From NCBI RefSeq assembly GCF_902806685.2, contig NC_048552.1:8521662-8585661 (forward strand): a stretch of 64,000 nt of DNA. The letters are read 5' to 3'. This document shows, in pieces, positions 1 to 12,700 of the stretch (position 1 is its first letter; each line of letters opens with the position of its first letter). Source of the DNA: Maniola hyperantus (lineage: Eukaryota > Arthropoda > Insecta > Lepidoptera > Nymphalidae). The notes below the pieces were generated by a model. That model did no database searches, was not told the DNA's origin, and saw only the letters and a program-made list of their open reading frames with translations. The position numbers and the translations under genes were made by a program.

Positions 1-170
1 TGTTGCTGATCGCAAACCTCGAGAACAGCTGAACCGATTTCGCAAATGATTCTTTTTTCATATTATTCCTTGAAGTACGGGGATTCTTACGGAGAGAAAA
101 ATTTTAAAAAAATCCTGAAAAATAATCGACTGTTAGGCGGTACGAAGTTCGCCGGGGCAGCTAGTTCCAA
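1..170 (+). repeat. Dispersed non-LTR-like repeat (copy 1)
   Basis: Ends 'gcggtacgaagttcgccg' plus 'gggcagctag'. An ~88% similar copy lies inverted at 10997-11160. Both sit in myosin introns. Confidence 0.7.
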
Positions 171-255
171 ATTAAAAAGAACTGATACGTACACAAAACT
201 TTAAAAAAAAATTGGCAATCGCCATACATACGATCCATACTCAATATCCACTCAC

Positions 256-313
256 CTTGGGTTTGATTGCTTCAACGGCAACTCCGTTATGTTCTGAGTT
301 TTAGACACTCTTC
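256..313 (-). CDS. Possible further myosin IX exon
   Basis: Ends at a consensus GTGAGT donor (255-250). It can be joined in frame to exon 18 only with a weak acceptor near 308-311. Weak; may instead follow an exon I cannot see. Confidence 0.15.
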
Positions 314-454
314 TTTTATTGTACGTTTGCGCTGTCGAGCATTCTATTAGGTTATCGCGTTTTTTCTCTATACTGTAAAAATAAATTTTATAACATCATG
401 TTATATGAACTTTCATTCATGAAATAATTTTTTTTTAAGCTATTAAGACTTTAC

Positions 455-526
455 CTTGCTATTGGCAGTGATTGTGTCGCTCGAAGCTGTCTCGTTTTTT
501 CCGCTTCTTCTTGTATGAGCATATTT
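455..526 (-). CDS. Myo9: Myosin IX exon 18, candidate (post-IQ segment)
   Basis: 72 nt flanked by a strong acceptor (ctttttcag) and a GTAAAG donor. The phase from exon 17 selects NMLIQEEAEKTRQLRATQSL, a plausible helical tail. A second frame is also open throughout, so the reading frame is not certain. Confidence 0.42.
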
Positions 527-3500
527 CTGAAAAAGGGAAGTGAAATATACTATTCTATAATATAGAATAGCTAAATACGTTTTTCTCAGACTTTGTTTCT
601 TCTTTATTGTTATAAAAAACAGATTTAAAAAAAACATGAAAAATCTGTTTTAAAATAAATTAAAATGCAATAGGCACTGTTTCCAGAGCGATTCGGCTTG
701 AAATTTCGCCGGTTACGCAATTTCGATATGTATTTAAAAATGGTTTTCTGACCATAACCACTGCAAGAACTGTGAATTATTATCGAATGACATCTATTGT
801 CGACTTCGAATCAAAGAAACCAAGAAGCCTTTCGAGTTAGATCGACTCCGTATGACATTGCTTGAGGTCCTAATCCCCAACATCTAGGATTTCGATTTAA
901 AATGGCGATAGGACAATTACTTACAGTTGCTTATCAATAATATTCTTCAGCTGTTCAATACTGGGCGGCCGGGACTTGAAACCATCGGCGTCTGGAGCGA
1001 GTGTGGGTTTACTCTCATGCTGTCAACACATCAGGGGTGATTTGTACATGTGTGTGTACTACAACACTTTTAAATCGTTTCTATGATGAAATTAGTAGGA
1101 CATATTAATATTTATCACGAAAAGATTAGATCTGTTAACACGGTTTTGTATTTTACAATAATGTTGTGAAACATAAACACAGTGGCGCTGCCAGTTTGGT
1201 GACCATCCTGGCGACACCACTTTATGTATAATTTACATTCAAAGGTAGGGGAGATGGCGCCTATGTCAAAAATAAATTATTTCTTAGAAATTAATAAATA
1301 GAGGGGTATTTCAAAATTCGTAAAATTCACGCCCACTCTTAGTTTTAAGTTCACTAACCATTTTAAAATTTAATTTAACAAAAAAGTACGTCTGTGTTTA
1401 TAAATTTATAAAGTCACATCTATGTATTTCATAGAAGCTCCCATACTGAGCGTTTTGACGATTGATAAAAAGTTGTTGATTTGACTAGTAGGCACCATCC
1501 ATATTGCATGCTCTTCGATTTTTAAGATTCTCAAACATTCTAACAACAAAATATATAAACAAACACAGTTATTTAACAGCAAGTTCACGAAAGTTGAAAC
1601 TATGCTAGTTGGTTTAGGATTCGTAAAACCTGCAAGCTCGATTGACGCTTCGCAAAAACTTGCGTCATAATTCGCGATGTGAATACACATACCGTATCGC
1701 GTCACGCGATTTTGCGGAGTGAAGCTTCTTCTTCTTCTTGCTGCTCAAATTAACCAACTTTTACAAATTTTTGAAAAGCGTCAATAGAACTCGCAATTTT
1801 TGACAACTCGATGTCGTTGGCTGCGGCGAGGTTTTGAGTTTCGACGACGACGACAAAGTCGGGCAAGTTAGATTTATAGTTTTTCAACTTTCGTGCCGTG
1901 TTCGCTATTTCCTCGCACTCACCTTGGTCCTTATTGGTGTTATCCTCCTCCTAAGTTCCGGCAGAGTCTTCCTCAGGATGAACCCTCGGGAGGCGGCTTG
2001 GAAGAGTACGACAGCGTCCCGCAGTCGCAGGTACCACCGCCGCACGCGACTGCCGCGGAACCACGCTTGCACTCGGATCGCGGCTTCGTGCCGCAGCACT
2101 AACCATTGCCTATCCCACAATAATCACCAAATCAATGGCTGATTTTTCAATTACAAAGTAATCTTTGAATGAGGACTAAACTTGACGTTTGACATTTTTT
2201 AGTCATGAAAATCAAAATGGCTTAGTTCGTTAGTTAAAGTTTATTTGGAGATTCAAAACAAAAGACTTTTACAACTTTTTTCGTAGGATTATGAACCAAC
2301 TTTACCCAAACCCGGAACCTACTTGAGATATAAATTTCGATGATGGAAAATGAAAGCCATACCTGCAGTATCCCTGTATAACGAGCGAAGCGCGGCGCAG
2401 CGCCAGAAAGCGGCGACGTTCAAGCACCGCGCGGAACCATCTCTGGATTGTGATGATAGACGCCATTATCTGTTGGTGCAGCCGGTACTCCAGTTTTGTT
2501 TGCTCGCTTTCTCGCATGAAGATCTTTGTTGCTCCTGAAAAAGAACAGAATGGTACGTACTTAATTGAGGACAAATAAAAATAATATGTTAATCGAACAG
2601 ACAAAATCTAAAAGTAATGTTATCACAAAATTCCCTGCAAAAATATGATGCCATTTGATTTTCTAAGTATTTTTACACCATTCAAATTGATTACACAATG
2701 GTGCTAAATAGCTTATACATTACCAAATTGAACTAATAATGGAATTGGAATTGGAGAAATTAAATCGACAGATCTGAAAATGCCATTATTTTCACAATTT
2801 CCCTTGTGGGATTGTGTACAAGCGAATCAACACTTATGACGTTGTTTTGTAGAATTGCAAAGTTTTTCTAGCGGGATTATCCTAAACAAGTTATGATATA
2901 GAATATACATAGATGGTTCTAAATGGAGAAATTGTTCAAAATAGCTTTTGATAAAACTTCAGCCTGGTAAAACAAGTGTGTACATGTTTAATTAAAGAAG
3001 ACAAAGCCAACTTACCCAGCTGATAGTTATCTCTATCCAGGTTCAGAGTAGCGAGAAAATGCCGTACATCAGTCTGCGAACTCAACAACCCCTTAGGTAG
3101 CAGGATACGGTATAGCTGTATGAACTCTTCATACGTGAGGCGCACGTTGTATCCCGCCTGCCTGATCCGGACTGTTTCCAACATGCCAGTATAGCGCAGT
3201 TGTCTTTGGACCGTTTCCTCGTCGAACACATTTGGTACTTTATCGCTGTTTGATTTTATACATCTGTGAATGAAATTCCAATTATATTATCTTTTAAACA
3301 TCACACAACAACACAAAGCCTGTTATCCTTGAAATTCGTTTACAAAAACGAAATTCGATATAGAGTTCCTTACATCTATCTATCTATGTAAAAGCCAATT
3401 AGAAAACTCGTGAAATCAAAATAGGCAGTACCACTTTGCAATAAGATTCATTTTTTTATTATTACAATAAAACTTAAAGCTAGCCTTATCTAATTACTAT

Positions 3501-3658
3501 ATAAATCATGACCGCGTGGAATGGTGCCAAGAATACTGGCTGCATTTCCGCGCTGGACAGCCAGGCTGATCCGTTGCGCAAAAAATGAGCCAGCCCTTCT
3601 GTCACCAGATGAGGCTATTAATCGCGGTGAATAGATATATAGATTATATTATATATAT

Positions 3659-3722
<64 letters not shown>

Positions 3723-6700
3723 GATTCATTTGAATTTGACTATATTATAAAAAACTGCGTATTCCGTTTATCCACCCGAACCGTAGGGGATACGAGAGTA
3801 TACTAGGAAACGTGTCCGTCTATCCACCCTGGACGGCAAATCTTTATATTTTTTTTTTAGTCCGGGGTGAATAGTTTCCAAGTGTACATTCTAGGGTGGA
3901 TAAATGGAATAAGCCACAAACACAAAAAAAAAGTTTTCGGGATATGCAAACTTGCACTAATGATAGTAATCGCTAAATAAAAATCGAATAGGAAGCCATA
4001 CAACGACAAACCTTATAAAAAATGGGTTGGCTTGATTCAAAGTCTCCATAAGTGCTGCAAGCGAGTGTTGGAACTGGGCAGCCACAGTCAAAGGCTGTTT
4101 TCTCTTCCCTGCGGGCGCGGCCGTGCGTCCCGCAAGTGTCTTCACACTCTGCAAGTTTTTCAACCCTTTCTTTGCCCGCTCTCTGGGTCTGAACGACTTG
4201 TTTTTCCTGCCAATCGACAAAATCCTTCAGGACCACAAACTTCGTTGACTACGATCCCGACCACCGAAAAAAACAGTGATGTATACATTCATGCGCTCGT
4301 ACATTTACTATTTTGCTGTTATACAATAAAATATCCAAATTATACAGTTGATATTTGCCGAACGATATTTAAAGCTGTGATCTATTAGTTACCATAAAAT
4401 ACATTATAGTTATAATGATTAAATAGTTTTGTATCCCATATATTAAGACAATACATAAACCTTAGAACCAATCGATTAATACAAAAAAGAGAAAAGAAAA
4501 TTATTAACATGTAACCACCACCGCAACAGACTTAAACCCAGTTTAACGTTAATTCGATAAAATACAGAAAAACGAAAATTCATCAAACAAAACCCTCGCA
4601 CAAACTACGAACGAAACATAATCATCAAATTTTTACTTTAACATCCGTCAAATATATGATAGTGTCGTAACACGCGTATTTGTGATGATGATGAGGATGA
4701 TTATTGTGGCAGAAACACTAAAGAATTAACAAAATAAAATATAGGGGTTTAAATATTTTAGTTTAGAGCCTGGCCTGCCTACATATGTAAGCAGGCCAGG
4801 CTCCAAGACATCCATGAATAAACGATATCCGCCATTTTCTTTTTTTCTAACAGCTATAATAATAACTGGCGTCAATACAAACAAGTGCAGTATGAGAAAA
4901 GATTTTCAAAGGGTCACATTTACAACTTTGATAACTTATAGGTATCTCGGGAACATGACACTTTGAAAGATTTTGTCTCATACAATACTTATTTGTATTG
5001 ATGTTAGCTATTGATTGATATAGGTTTTATGTGTGGCCGCTATTTTGGAAATAAATAAAAATGGCGGACTACTAGGTAGGCCAAAATCTTCTGAGTCCTT
5101 GAATAATTGTTTCGCCGCACCGTTGAAAGAGTGAGATATTTTGTTTGTTTGATGAACGGATCGCAGGAGGGTGGAGAGCGGAGACAGACAAAGGCAAGGC
5201 AGAAACAGCAGACAGAGACTACAGTCTACGGCAAGCGGCACTGCAGTGTGCTGTCCGTCCTATAAAGTGTAAAACTGCAAAAATTAGTTTGAAAGTTATT
5301 GCCCAAAAACATGGGCATTTTCGAAAACTGATGTTTCTAAGAAATAATGCTACGCAGGACTAAGGGTTTTAGTTTGTTTTTGGTTTAATCATACGTAGTA
5401 TTCTTTTTAGAAAGAATTGTTTTTTTTTAAATTTCCACATTTTTTGACAATAAATTAAATACTTTTTGCGGTCAAACAGCTATTGAGTGATAGGACGACA
5501 GCGTGAGGCAGTGCGCACTGCACAGAGGTGCGCAGGCGCAAGCGGTGCGCACGTACATGACAATGAGGCTGGCGCGCTGCAGCACGTCGGCGTCGTCGAA
5601 GCGATCGTCGCGCTCGCGCTCGAGGCGGCGCGTGCGCGTCTCCGCGATCCTGTAACTTTTCCCTCCCCCGCGCCCGCGCGCCGCCGCCTCGCCCCGCTGC
5701 TTACTATCGCCGACCCGAGCCTTGCTCGCTCTACCCGGGCCGACAAACAAGGCATAATACTGAATTAATGGAACGAAAACAAAATTAAAGGAACAAAATA
5801 AAACCAGACGTTAGGTGCCGTCGAGTACGCATGCGAGACCGTGTGCCGAGATGAGAGTGCGCTATTACGGTTCTATAGTTACGTGACGTTACAGTTTGCT
5901 AACAGTGAGATGTTCGACTAGGATAATCAATAGGCTGTGCTTAAGTTTATTTCGGTTTCGGTAAAAGCGTCTTATAATAATTCCATCGTAAAACGAGTTC
6001 AGATTATGGGGATCCACACTATGAATTTATTCCGACAGGTGGCGCTTAAGCGGACCGGCCATAAAGGTAGTACCTATATCATTTGTGGAACCGGCCTTAG
6101 AGCCCTCGCCCACGGCGACTTTTTGTAGCGATGCTGTCGCGCGTTTACTAAACGCACGCCAGCATCACTACTAACGCGTGTTAGTCGCATTTGCAACGCG
6201 CTACTGCATCACGACTGTATCAATGCAAACGCGCGACTTTGTCGCATGACATCGGGGGAAGTACGGAGGGAGGGTGGCGCGTGAATAGAGAACCGAGCAT
6301 CAGTGCAACATTTTTTCTCGTTTGCATCGACACAGAAGCGCGACAATATCGCATTTGCATCGCGACTGAATCTGAGACCGTGGGCGAGGGCACACAGCTA
6401 GCGGCCGCTTCGCGACTGTATCGATGCGGACGCGCGACAGCATCGCTACTGTATCGCTACAAAAAGTCGCCGTGGGCGAGGGCTCTTACTGAGCTGTCAA
6501 ACGCCATAATTTTTCCTCAGGTCATTTTATATATCTTTAAATAATTCACGAAACAATCGTATATTGTATCAACAATTCTTAGCAAAGTTAGCAAAGAAAC
6601 AAAACTAACAATGTTGATTGGCGCCCTCTGAGATCAGTTTTGCCTATGGATCCCCATTGCCTACGATTTATCGAAATATCATCTTGTTCGTTTTGATCAT

Positions 6701-9700
6701 AAGATTGATTAAGTTTGACCACGTGTCACTTATACAATAATTCTGAAACTTGGAAAATACATCGAAGATCATTATTCCAGTTTCTGAGTTTATGCCAATA
6801 AAAATAGGGACACCTAAACACAGCCCCTTTAAAACATAATGCTAAAAGATGATAAAAAGTGGAATAGATAAAAAAACATCGACATCCATGCTTAGTGCAC
6901 ATAAAATGTAAAGCATGCCGTAAACGGTGACTTACGCAATGCGGTTGATTGCGAGATTGATTGACGACACTGTCGCCAGTTGGCTGAGCAGAAGACATTT
7001 CATTGGGTTACTTTACGGTATTAGCAAAGCTTATACATACAACAATTTTTGTTTAGCTAATGTTGATATTGTTCCCAAAAATTTGTGGGTTTCAGTACAA
7101 CTGTCGCGACAGGTTGGAAAAGTCACCTTTGAACTTTTGAGAATTTCTTTTACCTAAATTCTTCACAGAACTTTTTTTCTGAAATCTTCCAAAAACGAGG
7201 AGGTTCTAAATTCAAAAGATATAATTGATAATGTGAGCTCCACAGATAAGTGAAAAATTGTGTGGCCAATATTAAACGGATGGAAATTATTCAATATCAA
7301 CATTAGGAATACCATACTAAGGCCCAGTTATGCCAAAATGTACCAAGCTAATTCACATTGATTTCAAGGAATTGAAGTTTGACTTGTGTTGCTTGGTTCA
7401 ACTAACTGAATTTAAGTGTTTTAAAGGCCAGTTTGTGCTATTTGCTTCAGAGCTTTGATTCTTAAATTGCTTAAGATTAATTTAAAAGTTTGTAATAAAT
7501 GATAATTAGTTTTTGGACAACTTGTAGGTTGGTTCATTTTGGCATAACTGCACTTATGCATACAAATTTAAATATATTTTCTTTGCCAATTGTATGGTAA
7601 ATTTCGCAAGTATTCATGCCTTAGATTAGTTAACAGGACGCATCCTGGCTGGTAATCAACTACTCAGGCTCCATTCACAAGGCTTAATATATTTCATAAA
7701 TTATATCAGAAAAACTTTCCATATCAGTACTAATATTAAAGATCTTTGAAGTTTTTTGTTTATTTACGTCTCAACTACTCGACCTTATTTAACGCGCACG
7801 AACCTTAAACCATATCCCAAAAGGTTTTTGGTGCGATTTTTAAAAACTTGAATTCACGTAAAGTAAATGAAAGTTTTACTATAAATACTTTATGTATGTA
7901 GGGTGCTATTCAATACGAGCGCGATATGTCTAGGCTAAAACTTATGCAGTCCTACAAGTGTTTTATTAAAATTAATTCAGTTTTTGGAGGATCTGGTTTA
8001 ATCTACTCCTGCCTCCGTCATCCTAGCAACTTACAATCACTTCTTACTGGCCCTTCTATGAAACCGCAAGAACACAACGAATTAAATAACTTTGATTCTG
8101 GAAAACCATTTTGCTCCTACAAGTACTATTTTATCGATTCTCACATAATATTTATAACATTTTTGGAAATTGTGCTAAAGGATTATGGAATGCTTATAAG
8201 ACTGATGTTCTGTGACCTTGTAAAAAAATTCATATACCATACATACAATATTTCTATTGCCTATATTTGAACACGGCCTTTGAATAAGTTAATGGTAGAC
8301 AAAAGCATATCTTCATACACTGTCAAATGTCAATGCAAGTCAACATTCCAGTAGTATAAGTAGTAGTTCTCACCTGATGATACTGTCATTAGGAGCGTGT
8401 ATGGATACCCTTGGAACGCGCGCCGCACCGTCGACCCTGTTCACTCGATGTCGTCTACCGGCTTCTTGAAACGCGAAGTACCCTCTGCAACAAAATTGAT
8501 ATTTTTGAAGCAAAGGTTAACTACAGAATACTTAAAAGTACAGAAGGATCACTCCGCAAAGTTTATATAAATAGCGTCTCTTTTTCCAACAATTCAGCAA
8601 TTCAGCTCGCACAACGCTGCGGGACTAAAATTTATATTAACCTGCAAAACGCCTCTCTTTCTATCGCATAAACGTAACTCTAATCTCTATCTCTTCTTTC
8701 TCTCTCTCTTATCTTATTTTTTTATCTCTTTTGAGAGAGAGAGAGAGAGAGATAAGAGTTCGAGACGAGAAATTTGGTAGTCGCGTACTATTAAATAGAT
8801 ACGCGAGTACCGACGAAGGGGCTCGGGTCACGTGATCAAGTGAGTCCGGGAGGAGTTCATCAGATCATAAGTTATTTGTACAATGAGCTATAATTACCTG
8901 AAGAAAGCTCGTACAATGGCCCATCGGAACACAGCGACGGGATCCACACCCACCAGTTCCCTCACAAAGGCCAGCGAGGAGTTCTTTAGTACACTCACTA
9001 TGTCCTGCCGCATCAGATCTAAATTCTTTTCCCGCATTGCTGTTACCTGTAACAATTAGTAAGAATTTTTTGAAATACACACTAGAAAGAGAAGATCTTC
9101 TAGCATTTCACAAACTTTTCAAGAACAAGGTTCATGAAGAAATTTATATACCTACTTACTTACTTTTATATAATATCTTATATTCTGAAGATATTTATTT
9201 TATTTATTTATTCAGATACAAGTTAGCCCTTGACTGCAATCTCACCTGCTGGTAAGTGATGATGTAATCTAAGATAGAAGCGGGCTAACCTCGCCCTAGT
9301 GGGATATTTTATTTTGATTGATTTAATAGACATCGAAGCTACAAGGGTTGGTCTCTTAGACTGAGATCTATACAGCGCACTTTGACTTTGCTTAGTCTTA
9401 AGACAATGTTAAAACGAGGCAGCGTTATATCACTGGCATGAATCTGTCTCGTTTTAACTTAAACTTAAATCTGAGCAAAGGCAAAGTACGCTCTATAATC
9501 TCAGCAAGTTTAACGGAAATAAAATTATGCAGTTGTAAGTCGTGAGTGGAGATTTTGACAAGGATTAAACACATTTTATTTCAAGTATACACTATGAAAT
9601 TTATTTATTTGTGTACTAAAGTGCAATGAAATTAAATACCTGATATTTAACCCTGCCCGCGTAATGTCTCACGACGAATGCAGGCTCCCGTCTTTGTGGC

Positions 9701-12700
9701 TTTTCATAGAAAGGATTTTCTTCGTGCACGGAATTAAACTTCTGTAGGAGTGTTTCATTCGTCGCCCACGGAAAACTGGAACAATGGCCGGTGCCAATAA
9801 ATTATTCAAAATGACCAGTACTAATAAATTAGTAGTGTTGATTAATGTATGACTATAAATAAAGGTGTTGGATTGGCTACGTGGTTACGTCTCCCAAGGA
9901 AAAATAGACCAAAGAGGTCACATCCTGGTACCCCAGAGATGGGAAGAGAACGAGAGGACGGCCACAGAGGAGATGGGAAAATAATCTATCTACCAAAAGG
10001 ATGGCGCCGATTCAAATGTACAAAGAGGACAACCTGATTCATAAATAAGTGCTGATGTTACCAATTTGTAGAATAAATGTAAGATAGAATAATTAAATAA
10101 TAAGAATAGGAAATTAGTAATACTGTTAGTTAGTAATATATGTATAAGTAGATCAGAGAATAAAGGTTCGTACGCACCTGAGCGGCGCGGCGCGGCGCTT
10201 CAGTCCGACTGCAGAACGCGTCACCTCAGGCCGCTCGACGGTGCCTACCGCACTACAACTTCAGTACGCGGCACCTCGCGTCACTTGCGCGTCACTTTTA
10301 TACCCGTTCGCGTACGAGCGCAAAGCGCCGTGCCGCGCCGCTGGGTATGTCGCACTAGCGTCACTGCACTGCGCGTCGCTTCGCTGCGCTTCAAAATATT
10401 CTCTCCAGCCGTGCCGCGCGGCAACGCGCGGTGAAGCGCTGTGCAGCGCCGCTCTAGTGCGATATGCGCCATACAAAATGATAGAAATGATATTTTGACG
10501 CTCTGTGCCGCGACGTGCAGCTCGCTGAAGCGCCGCGCCGCGCCGCTCAGGTGCGTACGAACCTTAAATGCTACTGTTATTTTATTTTTATAAATAAAGA
10601 CAACTCACTTGCACTGATCATCCAACAAACATAGCAATCCCCCCGGCTTGCCCTCAATAAGTTGCAAGCAGCCAGTGTTATCAGAGAAGCCTATATCCGT
10701 CCACCGAATGCCTTCTCTCCTATACTCCTCTTGCTCGTATTTGAACACATGTTGGTTGAAGTAGTACTGGAGGTGCTCGTTCGCGTAGTTGATGCAGAGC
10801 TGCTCGAAACTGTTGCTCGGACCAAAGTCCTCGAAGCCGAATATGTCAAGGACGCCTGTGAAAAGCATCATAATATAACCTTTTTTATTATTATCAAAAT
10901 GGGAGCGATCACAATATTATATCGGCAACGGTTAAGGTGATACAGGACCTGGAATAGCCCTGCACAGCCCCATCAGCAGGAAAAAGAATGTTTTTATTGG
11001 AAACTAGCTGCCCCGGCGAACTTCGTACCGCCTAACAGTTAGGATTTTTTTTTTAATTTTTCTCTCCGTAAGAACCGTCCCCGTACTTCAAGGAATATTA
11101 TGAAAAAAGAATTAGCGAAATCGCTTCAGCTGTTCTCGAGATTTGCGGTCAACAACACATTCAGCGATCCATTTTTATGTATAGAGATATAGGGAACAAA
11201 CAGTAGTTGATTTTAAAGTATCATCGTCGTCTTAGTCTTCATCAACTGATAGACGTCCACTGCTGGACATTGGTCTCATGTTTGCTTCAACACGCCACGG
11301 TCTTACGTTACGCCATCTGTATGTTGTGCCTGACTCAAGTCAAAGCCATAAATCAAGTATCGGCCGCGGTCGCGCGTCTCTGTCTCGCGTCTGTCTCCGG
11401 TCACAAAGTACAAAATACCTATACTATGTCCCTGATGCTCCCGCAGCGTGTCCTTTTTCGAGAGCAGCGCATGGTTGACCTGCATCACGATCCAGTCGAA
11501 CAGAGCACCGTACAGGCATTTTGCCATCGCGTCTCGGGTCGCGATCGCTTCAGGCAATCTGGAACACAAACCATGCCTTAATTAGTGCAGTTTTAAAACT
11601 ACTACTTCTACTTAAATTTATGTCTAATCCAAAGTTCTCGTTAATTCTAATTCTGTTGTACATCTCCAAAACTCTATCCCTAAGGGGGTAAAGTAGGAGC
11701 TTGAAAGGGTAAGTCGCGGGGATAAGCTAGTTAAATTGATAGGTCGTTTAGTACCATTTTTTTCCGCACGGAGCATAATGAAAGGGATAGCAAGACATTT
11801 AGTTTAGACCAGTAAAAAATTAAACTTAAAAGTTTAATTTAGAAGTTGTTGTAAATATCTAAATTAAACTAAAATGACAGGTTTAGAGATTTGTAACAAT
11901 AGAATCAGTCACATTGTCATTTTCAAGTTAAGATAGATGTCTACAGGTTACACAATGTGCTCAAGACTGGCCAAAATAGGAAAATACAGAAATATATCAC
12001 ACTTATATCATAATACTGAATCTAGGTGGAACAACACTAAGTAGAAGTTATTAACTTTAAGAAGATGTTAAGGATGAATAAGCATAATGTTTTCAAGTTG
12101 TGATGTTTTCAATTAAATGGAATGTACATGATAGTCTATGATGAATACTAAAAGAAAAAATACTTTGTTATTTTATGGAAATTAATAATACTAAACTAGC
12201 GGCACGCTATGATGGCCGGTTTGACGTTTGTCCGCTCATGAAGTTCCGTATTAATTGATAACGACTTTGAAGGAAATAATTGTATTACTTTATTGACGAT
12301 AGTGATGTGCAGAGATTCATAAATTTTATCGAATGTAGTTTTAGGTTTAGGACTCAAAATTTATTTATTAAATTGATTTCTTAAATGTATACAAGTGTAG
12401 AAAAATCAGTTTGCACCATTTAAGGGGTGAATGTACTTGTGAATATGAACAATTTTCACTATGTGGACAAACCTCTGAAATCGCAAAAAAATATCAATAA
12501 ATTTTTAAAAATGGAATCTAATACGATCGTCACATAGGATCGCTGGCTAGCACAACTACTACCTCCGGCAAACTCGCGTCAATGCTCAATGCAAAACAAA
12601 GCAGTTTCGAATTGACGTTGCTTCGAAAAGTATAAACTGTCAGTGCAATGCGATTGTGATATAGTTTTGACCTGGCTTTGGATTTCAAATATTGATACTG

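Noticed and set aside
5480..5755. Three overlapping ~92-codon frames in GC-rich DNA
   Set aside because: Only the 93-nt segment at 5557-5649 fits, as a myosin exon; the rest are GC-driven shadows.
7926..8270. 114-codon plus-strand frame
   Set aside because: No family resemblance, AT-rich codons, no splice or start context; inside a myosin intron.
10241..10498. Overlapping frames of 62-85 codons on both strands
   Set aside because: They lie wholly inside a GC-rich MITE with no coding capacity.
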